Position numbers and translations under genes: made by a program. From NCBI GenBank assembly GCA_022760475.1, contig JALEFZ010000088.1, forward strand, positions 434,001-498,000: a stretch of 64,000 nt of DNA. Direction: 5' to 3'. Of the stretch, positions 19,201-27,149 are shown in pieces (position 1 is the first letter of the stretch; each line of letters starts with the position of its first letter). Under the pieces are notes generated by a model. The model saw only the letters and a program-made list of their open reading frames with translations, searched no databases and had not been told where the DNA came from. Source of the stretch: Bacteroidia bacterium (GTDB lineage Bacteria > Bacteroidota > Bacteroidia > J057).

Positions 19201-21033
19201 AGCCCTTCCCCACGCATATAGCTTGGGCAGTGGTGTAATTTCTTTCGAAAGCCTGTCATACTTTAAGAAACCATCTCCCTCGAGCTGAGGCAATGAACGC
19301 TCAAAAGCGGTATTGGCTTCAGGTATTCTGAATTCTTTAGTTAGGCTTTCCGGAAAAATTGGTTCTCCCTTATTTTTGATTGAGTACTGGTACAAGGCCC
19401 CAATCGGATTGAAGCGAAGTACGCCTTTGTATTTGTTGTACCTGGCCTTGGTAAAGTAATCATAAGACTCAATGGCAGACACCTTGTTTTCTTTATCCAC
19501 GAAGGCAGTGAATTCCAACTGATCCTGGGTCAGGTTCCAACGAATCGACTCAAAGTAAAGGAAGTACTCGTGGTAAGAACTGGTAAATGGAATCCTTGCA
19601 TAAACACTTCTCTTTGGTTTTTTGAGGGTAACCGTGGTGTCTTCTGTGAGATAAATTGCGTCCATTGATGGGTGATAGAGGCTGTCTGCATCTGAGGTAT
19701 AGAGAATAGCCTCGACGGCCTTGCCTACCATTCTTTCATCATCCAGTACAAAAGCCTCTCCTGCGAGTTTCATCACGGTATTGCCTTTACGTTGGATTTC
19801 CATCTGAGCGGGGATGTGCTCAGTTTCTTCCGGAAGGTCTCCCCAGCCTCCAAATGCACCCTCATCCGAAGAGGATACCCAGGTGTCGTCTGTATCGTCA
19901 TAATCGTCGTCAGTCTCAAATGACGAATTGTTGTCTTCCCAATCTCCCCAATCGCTTCCTGAGTCATTCCATTCGTCATCTTTCTTCTCATCTTCTATCA
20001 GAATTTTTCCAGTGATGGCCTCTGACTCTGTTTCTTTTTCCTTGACCTTGGGGATATCATATGAAGTACCAATTCTTCTCATACCCTTTAGGCTGAATCC
20101 ACCCTGATAGCGAATATTTGGGAGCAGGTTTTCAATGACTACTCCCCCCTTATAACTTTTGAAATAAGGATAATTGGCAGATCTCCTGGTTTTGTATCCG
20201 GCATTGCGGTCTTCGAACTTCCCCTTCAGTGGGCCTGTGATCAATCCATGATAGAAAAAATCTACCGAATCAATTTTTACCAAGCCATGGTTCAGGTTCA
20301 AGTTGTAATCATTCAGGTTGGCGTAAACATTCTCAGCAGGTAGCCCCACTTTTTCCCAACTGACTTGACCTCCATTGCCAATAAAGGTCATAGATAATGG
20401 GTAAAATTTACCGCTACTTTCTTCTATCAGTGTACTATCGTTGTACTTGTTTGTAAAGTAATACAGGTCGGTAAGTTGGTATTCCAGTACAGGACTTTTG
20501 TAGCTTTCCTCCTCTGTTTTGATGGTTTCAAAGGAAAGTTTCGGATTGTTTTGAGAGAAGTCCCAATAAAAACTCTTTCCCTTTACAGGAAAACCAGTCC
20601 TTTGGTAGGAGCCCAGTACACTAAAAAATTTGAGTGCTCTTGCAGGTTGAAGTTCATTTACAGATTGATTACCAACAAGAAGGAAGGACATGGGTTCAAG
20701 TTCAAGCCTTTTTACCGAGTCCTTGAAGGAAAGGTAGAGGTTGGTAACCGGTAAAAGTCCTTTATCGGTTCGATATTTCTTCCCTACCATACTGTTGATC
20801 AAGGTGATGAAAGCCTTTTTCTCCTGATCGGAGATCTGGCCGTCTTCCCACTTGCTCTTCAGGCGCAGTGCGGTGTTTGCACCGGGTTCCATCCCGTTTT
20901 TGCTGAGCTCTTCTCCAAATTGATTGATGAAGACCGCAGGGTCAGGATCGAAGGATTGAACATTGCTTTGCCCAAACAGTGCAGGCAAGCTGAGCAGGAA
21001 CAAACAAAAAATGCCTAAAATTTTACTATTCAT
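16240..21033 (-). CDS. Giant exported beta-rich protein with acidic linker, unknown
   Basis: About 1,597 residues. The ATG at 21033 is chosen because it gives a clean signal peptide (ILGIFCLFLLSLPALFGQ); frames starting up to 63 bases upstream only lengthen the n-region. After roughly 330 residues comes a very acidic, Asp/Trp/Ser-rich linker (about 345-400; DDEWNDSGSDWGDWE, DDDYDDTDD). The rest is a long series of short beta strands carrying OstA/LptD-like wording (VEQILIADAVIFPDSA, LTASGGLTFDRK), with no TonB box, sorting domain or catalytic motif. It has its own terminator and lies downstream of prmA. I recognise it only as an uncharacterised large Bacteroidota envelope protein; a scaffold or periplasmic bridge role is speculation. 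Confidence 0.8.
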   Translation of the reverse strand: MNSKILGIFCLFLLSLPALFGQSNVQSFDPDPAVFINQFGEELSKNGMEPGANTALRLKSKWEDGQISDQEKKAFITLINSMVGKKYRTDKGLLPVTNLYLSFKDSVKRLELEPMSFLLVGNQSVNELQPARALKFFSVLGSYQRTGFPVKGKSFYWDFSQNNPKLSFETIKTEEESYKSPVLEYQLTDLYYFTNKYNDSTLIEESSGKFYPLSMTFIGNGGQVSWEKVGLPAENVYANLNDYNLNLNHGLVKIDSVDFFYHGLITGPLKGKFEDRNAGYKTRRSANYPYFKSYKGGVVIENLLPNIRYQGGFSLKGMRRIGTSYDIPKVKEKETESEAITGKILIEDEKKDDEWNDSGSDWGDWEDNNSSFETDDDYDDTDDTWVSSSDEGAFGGWGDLPEETEHIPAQMEIQRKGNTVMKLAGEAFVLDDERMVGKAVEAILYTSDADSLYHPSMDAIYLTEDTTVTLKKPKRSVYARIPFTSSYHEYFLYFESIRWNLTQDQLEFTAFVDKENKVSAIESYDYFTKARYNKYKGVLRFNPIGALYQYSIKNKGEPIFPESLTKEFRIPEANTAFERSLPQLEGDGFLKYDRLSKEITPLPKLYAWGRAARKKKDFDAIQIISKVDTGSHAKLNLDNMELTLQGVPYFSISDSVFLWAKPSKQEVVVEQNRNLRFGGQIAAGRLNFYGNDTLENYHFDYESYSILVDSVDSIRFVMNRNPDPNVKQNPLEKALNNTVFEGVTGAIHIDHPYNKSGEKDYSHFPVFDSYSQSYLYWASNEVEGGVYSKEKMYFAVDPFVLDSLETFDPTNLQFDGEFYSSEIFPVIKQRLQVMDDFTLGFKRATPPEGYEIYNGNGKIMGDILLDSKGLHAGGTLEYLGTIAKSDTFVFHFDSVMATVNYFNMKKGYRKGVYFPEVKAATAEYKWKTKDSTLLIKSKSFNSLSLFDGEATFSGELKISELGMVGNGTIELGQVQIDADSIVFSQMDFTADNSTFTITDENDSSIIMFQAQNVNVAYDVKEHSSDFKSKEDSRLLADFPLHKYKTNLVKGNYGRDTYDLRLEDSGGLGDSTNYFISTLQAMDSLKFMAGSAYYDLFNKTVRIDGVEQILIADAVIFPDSAYAVVEEGGYLKPLQNAVISADQDSGFHRIYDAIVQVNSREDYTGSGKYDYIEVDGQKQFIEFNDIRVNSDQTTVASGEIAEEDEFYLTERIFFAGDAFLDASRKFLEFEGEVKIESENEAFYGVWFDFDRTLVNPDSVFIPIAEDIANDVGDPLISGLNYYPEMRSFYSSFLQPTENIDDKVVLTASGGLTFDRKKKEFKIGSREKILGKVYKGATVAFNDEAQTITSKGFLKFPYNFEDKTVSIKMAGEWKENLKKRTLNTDLVMGINMGVLPDEALSKLVDAIAYATATQNKDIDFNQRSFLESAAELLDEENKIERETQKLVQNVSNSMVYTDIKMAEQLPYTLLLSGVNFNYDRRLRTLYSDAELGLIGINGRPINKVVRGKVVYKFGKVTAEGDSEPDKLTIYLQADEFNWVYFSFEDQIIYTVSSYYDEYNAIIQQEFEKLKTKEGFHFELEDNDRVAEFNQEFIKKYIKN

Positions 21034-21136
21034 TTGTGTTTGTATTTCTGTTTTCCGAAAAAGGAAATATTGGTTCGACATATTGATCTCCTTCAAAATT
21101 AGGTTTGTGGTAGTTTGGGCTATTTTATATAAACAA

Positions 21137-21973
21137 CTAAATCGCTTGTTTCACTAACTTTAATGAGAGCCAGTTATTCTCCTCCAGAAGTTTTTCTCTT
21201 CGAAGACATGACTTTTCGCTTACAGCCAAAATTTCATTCAAGTCCTGGGTATAGAAGCCACTGATTATGAGCATGCCCCCGCTAGAAAGATGGTTTGCAT
21301 ATGCAGGAATATCCTTCAAAAGCACATTCCTGTTGATATTTGCCAGGATAACTTCATAATGCCTATTGGGGATGCTGGTTACATCTCCGAGCACAATTTC
21401 CATTCCAGAGACTCCATTTATTTTTGAGTTTTCACGGCAATTTTCCTCGCTCCAAGGGTCAATATCGATGGCTGAAACATCAGAAGCCCCCATTTTTTTC
21501 GCCAAAATAGCAAGTATCCCAGTCCCACAGCCCATGTCTAAAACAGACTTTCCATCAATAGACAAGTGCTCCATTTGAAGGACCATGAGTCTCGTGGTAT
21601 GGTGGTGCCCAGTACCAAAAGCCATTTTGGGATCAAGGTGTATGGTATGGGTAAAGTTGTCTTTGACTTGCCTATGGGTCGGAACTACCTGGCAGAAATT
21701 GCCTATCTCCACTGATTGGTAATTGGATTCCCAGACCTCATTCCAATTCTTCAAGGGCAAGAGTCTGTGTTGAATGGAGGTAATTCTTTCTGAGAAGGGT
21801 TCCAGAATAGCCCTTACCTGCTCCTTTTGAAGCAAGGATGCTTGCACATAAGCCGTCAACCTGTGATTTTCTTCTTCGAAAGCTTCATAACCTTCATCTG
21901 CCATTAGGGCGATAAGAATTTCATGAAGCTCAGAAGGAGCCTCTATCACAGTCTCATAATAACTTGTTTTCAA
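21137..21973 (-). CDS. prmA: Ribosomal protein L11 methyltransferase
   Basis: Trimethylates ribosomal protein L11 with S-adenosylmethionine. The N-terminal substrate-recognition domain (about 1-95) is followed by DPKMAFGTGHHHTTRLM and the class I methyltransferase motif I VLDMGCGTGILAI (about residues 145-155), an acidic motif II (SAIDIDPWSEENCREN) and the catalytic-loop motif VILANINRNVLL. No in-frame ATG precedes the domain. The start is TTG at 21973, preceded by AAGGAAA, one of the few Shine-Dalgarno-like sequences here; the next in-frame ATG would remove 23 residues of the conserved N terminus. Confidence 0.96.
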   Translation of the reverse strand: MKTSYYETVIEAPSELHEILIALMADEGYEAFEEENHRLTAYVQASLLQKEQVRAILEPFSERITSIQHRLLPLKNWNEVWESNYQSVEIGNFCQVVPTHRQVKDNFTHTIHLDPKMAFGTGHHHTTRLMVLQMEHLSIDGKSVLDMGCGTGILAILAKKMGASDVSAIDIDPWSEENCRENSKINGVSGMEIVLGDVTSIPNRHYEVILANINRNVLLKDIPAYANHLSSGGMLIISGFYTQDLNEILAVSEKSCLRREKLLEENNWLSLKLVKQAI

Positions 21974-22248
21974 TGTTTCCTTATTGCTTTTACTATGGTA
22001 AATGTATTTCTATAAGCGTAATCAGATTTTTTGGAAACAAAAAAGGTGAGTATTTAGGAGTTGGATTAATAGCACAAAATAAAAATTCTGTCTTTACCAA
22101 TCAACACCATGCTTAGTTAATATGCATTTATGCAAAAAAAGCAAGCTTTTAGTTAATTGTAGGATGTTGTCCAGAAGCGGACAAGCCTAAGGTACTATTG
22201 ATCAATAAATTCGCAGGATTACTTATATATTGGATTAAAACTAACTTC

Positions 22249-22911
22249 ATGGCAGACAATAACTTTATCCCTTATCATCGTCCCCAAATATCTGCTTCCG
22301 AAATGGAGGCACTCAGCCAAGACTACTATGAGAAAATGGATGAAAGGCGAAGTCTCAGGATGTTTTCAGACAAGCCTGTATCTCGAAAAGTAATTGAAAA
22401 TATCATCCTTACCGCGGGGACTGCCCCCTCAGGTGCACACAAGCAGCCATGGACATTTGTCGCGGTTGGAGATTCAGAAATAAAAAAACAAATCCGAATT
22501 GCAGCCGAAAAGGAGGAGTACACCAATTATAATGGGAGAATGTCGGATGAATGGTTGGATGACCTAAGGCCTTTTGGGACGGACTGGGAAAAACCCTTCC
22601 TTGAGATTGCCCCATGGCTAATCATTGTTTTCAGGAAGATATACGATGTAGAAGAAGGACAAAAAAAGAATAACTATTACGTGAATGAATCGGTAGGGCT
22701 CGCAAGCGGCTTTTTACTTTCGGCGATTCATAACGCTGGCTTGGTCTCGCTTACCCATACACCAAGCCCTATGAACTTCCTGCGTGAAATATTAAAAAGA
22801 CCTGACAATGAGCGTCCTTTTTTGTTGATTCCCGTAGGTTATGCTCCTGAAAATGCTGAAGTTCCAGACCTTTCCCGCAAAAAACTGGAAGAAATATCTT
22901 ACTTTTTCTAG
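22249..22911 (+). CDS. Nitroreductase-fold flavoprotein, iodotyrosine deiodinase-like
   Basis: An FMN-dependent enzyme of the nitroreductase superfamily. RRSLRMFSDKPV (about 33-44) and PSGAHKQPW (60-68) bind FMN. The active-site lid reads KEEYTNYNGRMSDEW...GTDWEKPFL and keeps, at exact spacing, the Glu, Tyr and Lys (Glu90, Tyr94, Lys115) that clamp the halotyrosine zwitterion in iodotyrosine deiodinase. A Thr in SLTHTPSPMN is placed to hydrogen-bond flavin N5. The ATG of MADNNF is used; upstream extensions start at TTG. At 220 residues it has bacterial IYD length. It probably reductively dehalogenates halotyrosines, or a related phenol in vivo. Confidence 0.88.
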   Translation: MADNNFIPYHRPQISASEMEALSQDYYEKMDERRSLRMFSDKPVSRKVIENIILTAGTAPSGAHKQPWTFVAVGDSEIKKQIRIAAEKEEYTNYNGRMSDEWLDDLRPFGTDWEKPFLEIAPWLIIVFRKIYDVEEGQKKNNYYVNESVGLASGFLLSAIHNAGLVSLTHTPSPMNFLREILKRPDNERPFLLIPVGYAPENAEVPDLSRKKLEEISYFF

Positions 22912-23090
22912 TAAAAAAATACTATTTTTCTGATGATCCAGTGAGTTGAATAAATAGCAGATTCGACTTTCTTCGAAAAAAATGTGCAAAACAGAGAAAT
23001 TCTTTCAGGGATCTTTTGATTTTCGAATTAAAGAGGTGCTAGATTGGAATGAATCTGGTGTAACTTAGTAATCGATTACCCTTCTAAATT

Positions 23091-23642
23091 ATGAGGAAGC
23101 ACAACGGGATGAGGCCTCAAGACATCGTGATCCTATTGAAAATAGTATCACTTGGCGAACAAAGTTGGCGATACTCGGATCTTTCTGAGATGCTCAACAT
23201 CAGCCAATCCGAAATCGCAGAGGCATTAAACCGTAGCATGCAAGCAAGACTTGTGGATAGCAGTAAAAAAACTGTATTCCGAGCATCACTTTTGGAGTTT
23301 TTGGTACACGGATTGAAATATGTTTTCCCCGCTCAACCGGGAGCCATCGTACGAGGGATTCCGACTGCTCACTCTGCAAGACCTTTGAATAAACTGATTG
23401 AAGAAGGAGGAGAAGCTTACGTTTGGCCCAGTTCGGTGGGCAATATTCGAGGCCAATCTATCGTACCATTATACAACAACGTTTCCTTTGCGATAAGGAA
23501 AGATCCCTTGCTCTATGAAATGCTCGCCCTCCTTGACGCCATAAGGGTTGGACGGGCCCGCGAACAGCAACTTGCGATTAAATCACTTGAAAGGTTGATC
23601 AATTATTCGGAAAAGGAAGATGAAGAAGCTGGAAAAACTTGA
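23091..23642 (+). CDS. Winged-helix DNA-binding protein of an HTH-nucleotidyltransferase pair
   Basis: Residues about 8-75 form a winged helix (RPQDIVILLKIVSLG, YSDLSEMLNISQSEIAEALNR, recognition helix ending LVD). The C-terminal half carries the family's hallmark: LEFLVHGLKYVFPAQ, RGIPTAHSARPLN, VWPSSVGNIRGQSIVPLY and DPLLYEMLALLDAIRVGRARE. Proteins with these motifs recur in many bacteria next to a nucleotidyltransferase gene, as here, where the next start lies 23 bases inside this gene. A second ATG at 23109 is an equally good start. The pair resembles AbiE-type toxin-antitoxin logic, with this protein as the regulator or antitoxin; that role is inferred. Confidence 0.8.
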   Translation: MRKHNGMRPQDIVILLKIVSLGEQSWRYSDLSEMLNISQSEIAEALNRSMQARLVDSSKKTVFRASLLEFLVHGLKYVFPAQPGAIVRGIPTAHSARPLNKLIEEGGEAYVWPSSVGNIRGQSIVPLYNNVSFAIRKDPLLYEMLALLDAIRVGRAREQQLAIKSLERLINYSEKEDEEAGKT

Positions 23643-24318
23643 AATTTTAGCAGAAGGATTTGGACGACTCAAAGAGAGGGTCGTTTTCTGTGGTGGCATG
23701 TTGACTTCATTTTATGCTACAGATAGCTATTCTCAACAACATAGGTCCATGGGGGAACTGATGTGCATCCTCAATGCCCCTACCATGGCTGAGTTTTTTA
23801 ACTGGGACCATGAACTTCGCAAGCATGGATTTTCTCCAAAATATGATCCACAGCCTCCTGTGGTAGAGTGGGAGTACAAGGGCGTAAGCCTGGACATTTA
23901 TCCTTCCCGTCCCGAAATCGTAAGACATCCCAATCGTTGGTTTGAAGAAGGCCTTTTTCATGCTGTAAGGTATCCCTTGCCATCTGGAAAGACCATTCGT
24001 ATGATGCCCGCCCCCTACTTTTTGGCATGCCGGATTGAGGAATTCCTGATAAAATCCAATTTCAGGCTCAAACAGAATAAGGACTTTGAAGACATAATTT
24101 ATCTTCTCAATAATCGCCAGGACCTACAAGACGAGATCCAACAATCGTTTTATGAGGTTAGGGCTTATATCCAAAATTTCTTCCTCCAACTTCTGGAGCA
24201 AAGAGACCTCAAAGAAGGCCTGTACTATGCCATTCCTTACCATGAGGGTGAAAATGGCATTTCTCGAATCATGCATATCATTGAAGAGATTGTGCAAACC
24301 CGCTACGCTGTAGCCTGA
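23620..24318 (+). CDS. Nucleotidyltransferase-fold protein with degenerate catalytic DxD
   Basis: Overlaps the HTH gene by 23 bases. The fold is that of MNT/AbiEii-like nucleotidyltransferases: VVFCGGMLTSFY (GG at residues 25-26), LRKHGFSP, VSLDIYPS (third carboxylate, Asp92), NRWFEEG, APYFLACRIEEFL and KDFEDIIYLLNNR. The place where family members have the metal-binding DxD (R-x-T-x-D-I-D) here reads R-S-M-G-E46-L-M48, so two catalytic aspartates are replaced. It is therefore probably inactive or altered as a transferase, while the rest of the domain is well kept. It is a putative toxin or effector half of the pair, or a repurposed binding protein. Confidence 0.78.
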   Translation: MKKLEKLEILAEGFGRLKERVVFCGGMLTSFYATDSYSQQHRSMGELMCILNAPTMAEFFNWDHELRKHGFSPKYDPQPPVVEWEYKGVSLDIYPSRPEIVRHPNRWFEEGLFHAVRYPLPSGKTIRMMPAPYFLACRIEEFLIKSNFRLKQNKDFEDIIYLLNNRQDLQDEIQQSFYEVRAYIQNFFLQLLEQRDLKEGLYYAIPYHEGENGISRIMHIIEEIVQTRYAVA

Positions 24319-24487
24319 GTTCAGCGACCCTTTTTTCGTTGGAGTTATATCCTAAGAATTTCTAATGGACTTCATTGCCAAAGGCTTCGCCCTTCAATAA
24401 AGTTCAACTCCTGCTTTCCTTCTGCTAATTTTTGCTTTGTCCCAGAAAAGACTTCATTCTTGCTCAAATCAGCTGTAATATTGGCTC

Positions 24488-25810
24488 ATGAAGAAAAACC
24501 AGCTTCAATACTTCTGTTTGCTATTGAGCATTGGATCAATGGCCTACTTGAGTTTTGGAGTGCCAAGAACCGAAATTTACCTTTTTTGGCTGGTTACAGG
24601 TGGCATGTTTTTCCTCTACTTTGGGCAATTATGGCTGGACCGCAGCCTGGAAAGAAATTCCCGATTTTATATCATTAGCGGAGGCCTGTTGAGGGCTGCA
24701 ACGCTATTCTCTCTCCCGCTGCTATCTGACGATTATTTCCGCTTTATCTGGGATGGACGACTCCTGGCAGGTGGAATCAACCCCTTTCTCCAAACCCCAA
24801 GAGAAGCCATGGATTTCCCCAAACAGGCAGGGGAGATGGGCTTGACACCCGAGCTATTTGAGGGGATGAATTCTCCTGACTTTTTTACGATCTATCCTCC
24901 GGTTCTTCAGGGCATATTTTTTCTGGCAAGTAAAAGTTCTCCAGATAGCATCTGGGGCGCAATCATGGTCATGAAGAGCTTCCTGTTTTTGGGTGAAATG
25001 GGTAGTCTCTTTTTATTGAGTTATTTACTTAATGCATGGAAGTTACCCTCGAAATACCTTGCCTTTTATGCCTGGAATCCCCTTGTTGTTATCGAACTGG
25101 TAGGTAATATCCACTTCGAAGGCTTAATGATTTTCTTCCTGCTGGCGATGATATACTTGCTAGAAAGAGGCAAAGCAGGCTGGTCTATCATTCCTTTTGT
25201 TCTCGGAATATGCACCAAATTGTTGCCACTGATGCTGGGACCTTTATTGATACGCAGGCTGGGTTGGGGAAAAACGATTCTTTATGGCCTTGCTACGGCA
25301 GCTTTGACCTTTCTTGCATTCCTGACCATCTTCGATCTGGAAACTTTCCAGCATATGATGACGAGTGTGGAGCTTTACTTTGCAAACTTTGAGTTTAATG
25401 CAAGCGTCTGGTACATCATTCGGGAGTCATTCGGCCATTTGACCAAAGACAACCTACTCGAAACGGCGGGACGATACCTTGGGCTTGCAACGGTAATAGG
25501 AATATTTGCCCTGACATTCCTCGAAAAAAATCCTGACATCAAAAACCTGCCCAAAGCCATGCTGTGGGCTTTTGGGATTTACCTTTTATTTTCTCCCATT
25601 GTGCACCCATGGTATGTATGTACCCTGGTCGCCTTGGCAAGTTTGGGTAAACTCCGATTTCCCATACTTTGGACATTGCTCCTGCCCCTGACTTATTTTA
25701 CATACAGGGCATTGCCTTATCAGGAGAACCTATGGTTTGTAGCACTGGAATACCTTTGTGTAGCGGGATTCCTGATTTATGAGCTTCTACTGGGGCGAAA
25801 AAGGGACTAA
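24488..25810 (+). CDS. Polytopic glycosyltransferase (GT-C, GPI/polyprenol mannosyltransferase-like)
   Basis: A 440-residue integral membrane protein with about 11-12 hydrophobic helices. The first extracytoplasmic loop has LLSDDYFRFIWDGRLLAGGINPF, given here in pieces as LSDDYFRFIWDGR and GINPF, containing the acidic DD pair expected of GT-C enzymes that use a polyprenol-phosphate sugar donor. Later motifs include FTIYPPVLQ, FYAWNPLVVIELVGNIHFEG, CTKLLPL and FSPIVHPWYV. It is probably an envelope glycan or glycolipid mannosyl- or glucosyltransferase. The next gene, a GT4 enzyme, starts 17 bases downstream, so both likely act in one pathway. Confidence 0.82.
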   Translation: MKKNQLQYFCLLLSIGSMAYLSFGVPRTEIYLFWLVTGGMFFLYFGQLWLDRSLERNSRFYIISGGLLRAATLFSLPLLSDDYFRFIWDGRLLAGGINPFLQTPREAMDFPKQAGEMGLTPELFEGMNSPDFFTIYPPVLQGIFFLASKSSPDSIWGAIMVMKSFLFLGEMGSLFLLSYLLNAWKLPSKYLAFYAWNPLVVIELVGNIHFEGLMIFFLLAMIYLLERGKAGWSIIPFVLGICTKLLPLMLGPLLIRRLGWGKTILYGLATAALTFLAFLTIFDLETFQHMMTSVELYFANFEFNASVWYIIRESFGHLTKDNLLETAGRYLGLATVIGIFALTFLEKNPDIKNLPKAMLWAFGIYLLFSPIVHPWYVCTLVALASLGKLRFPILWTLLLPLTYFTYRALPYQENLWFVALEYLCVAGFLIYELLLGRKRD

Positions 25811-25827
25811 TTCCCTAACTTGCCATC

Positions 25828-27063
25828 ATGTCTCTCAAAATTCTGCAAGTTTGTTCCAAAGCCTTTTGGCCTCCCAAAGATGGAGGTGCACTGGCTATGC
25901 TTGCCATGACCAAGGCTTATCACAAAGCTGGTCATCAGGTTACTGTATTGATGATGAATACGCCCAAGCATTATCTGACCCTCCGGACGATGCCAGAGGA
26001 AGTACAAGAATATGCCAACTTTTATGCAGTAGATGTGGATACCAGCGTAAAAATTGCGGATATGCTGGCGAATATCATCTTTTCCAGAGATGAGTCCTAT
26101 CATGTCCAGCGCTTTACTTCAAGGGCATTTCGGGCAGAACTGGAACGAATTCTCCAATTGAATGAATATGATGTCATTCAGCTAGAATCTCTTTTTACTA
26201 CTCAGTATGTTGATAGCATTCGCGCACATTCAGATGCCCTGGTGGTTTATCGTGCACATAATGTGGAGCATGAAATCTGGGAAAGACGTGCAGCATCAGA
26301 GTGGAATCCTATTAAGAAATATCTTTTTGATGAGACGGCTGTGAGGATGAAGAAATATGAGGGGAAGACCCTTGCTTCTCAGCCATTCGATGCAATTATT
26401 CCCATCACAGGCAGGGATGCCGGGCTGATCAAGAAATTGGGAGCTCAAGTGCCCGTTCAAGTAAGTCCCTTTGCGGTGGATCTGGAAGATTTGGATCGTT
26501 CTGAAATTGAAATGGAATACCCCTCGGTGTTTTTTATTGGTTCTATGGATTGGATTCCGAACCAGGAGGGAGTGGATTGGTTCATCAAGGAGGTCTGGCC
26601 TATGATCAATAAGCGATACCCGGAGGTAAGTTTTTACCTGGCAGGGAGGAATATGCCTAACCGTTACCAGTCTTCGGAAAAGCTCAACATCAAAGTAGTG
26701 GGAGAGGTCGAAAGTGCTGCTGCATTTATCAAATCAAAAGCTGTGATGGTCGCACCCCTACTTTCGGGGAGTGGGATGAGGGTGAAAATCATTGATGGAA
26801 TGGCTTATGGAAAGGCCATCGTTGCTACCAGGATTTCGGCAGAAGGGATCGGAGCAAAAAATGGAGAACACCTGATGATTGCAGATGAGCCAGAAGACTT
26901 TGCCGAACGGGTTGGGGTCCTATTGGAGCATCGGGATATCTATAACATCATGAGTAGGGATGCCATGAATTTTGTGAATAGCCGTTTTGATAGTGCCAAA
27001 CAGATTGCTTCTCTGGTAGACTTTTATAACGGTCAACGGAAAAAGAAGAAACAAAAATCATAA
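25828..27063 (+). CDS. Glycosyltransferase family 4 (GT-B)
   Basis: A cytoplasmic retaining glycosyltransferase. The N-terminal Rossmann half has ILQVCSKAFWPPKDGGALAM, with the glycine-rich acceptor loop, HQVTVLMMNTP and VVYRAHNVEHEIWERR. The C-terminal donor-binding half has VFFIGSMDWIPNQEGVDWF and the family motif PLLSGSGMRVKIIDGMAYGK in pieces (LLSGSGMRVKIIDGMA, then GKAIVATRISAEGI), where the conserved Glu of EX7E is replaced in context by Asp/Gly, as in several GT4 branches. It ends in a basic tail (KKKKQKS). It lies 17 bases after the membrane glycosyltransferase. Acceptor and donor are unknown. Confidence 0.88.
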   Translation: MSLKILQVCSKAFWPPKDGGALAMLAMTKAYHKAGHQVTVLMMNTPKHYLTLRTMPEEVQEYANFYAVDVDTSVKIADMLANIIFSRDESYHVQRFTSRAFRAELERILQLNEYDVIQLESLFTTQYVDSIRAHSDALVVYRAHNVEHEIWERRAASEWNPIKKYLFDETAVRMKKYEGKTLASQPFDAIIPITGRDAGLIKKLGAQVPVQVSPFAVDLEDLDRSEIEMEYPSVFFIGSMDWIPNQEGVDWFIKEVWPMINKRYPEVSFYLAGRNMPNRYQSSEKLNIKVVGEVESAAAFIKSKAVMVAPLLSGSGMRVKIIDGMAYGKAIVATRISAEGIGAKNGEHLMIADEPEDFAERVGVLLEHRDIYNIMSRDAMNFVNSRFDSAKQIASLVDFYNGQRKKKKQKS

Positions 27064-27149
27064 GAAAAAAGCGGTTAATGTCAAACAAATGTCATTGTTG
27101 TAAACAAGCTGAAGGGGATTATTGTAGATATATTTAAAAAGCGTTGAAA

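Noticed and set aside
22150..22248. TTGTCC/GGACAA hairpin before the deiodinase-like gene as a riboswitch
   Set aside because: Only a 6-bp stem with no conserved aptamer core recognised.
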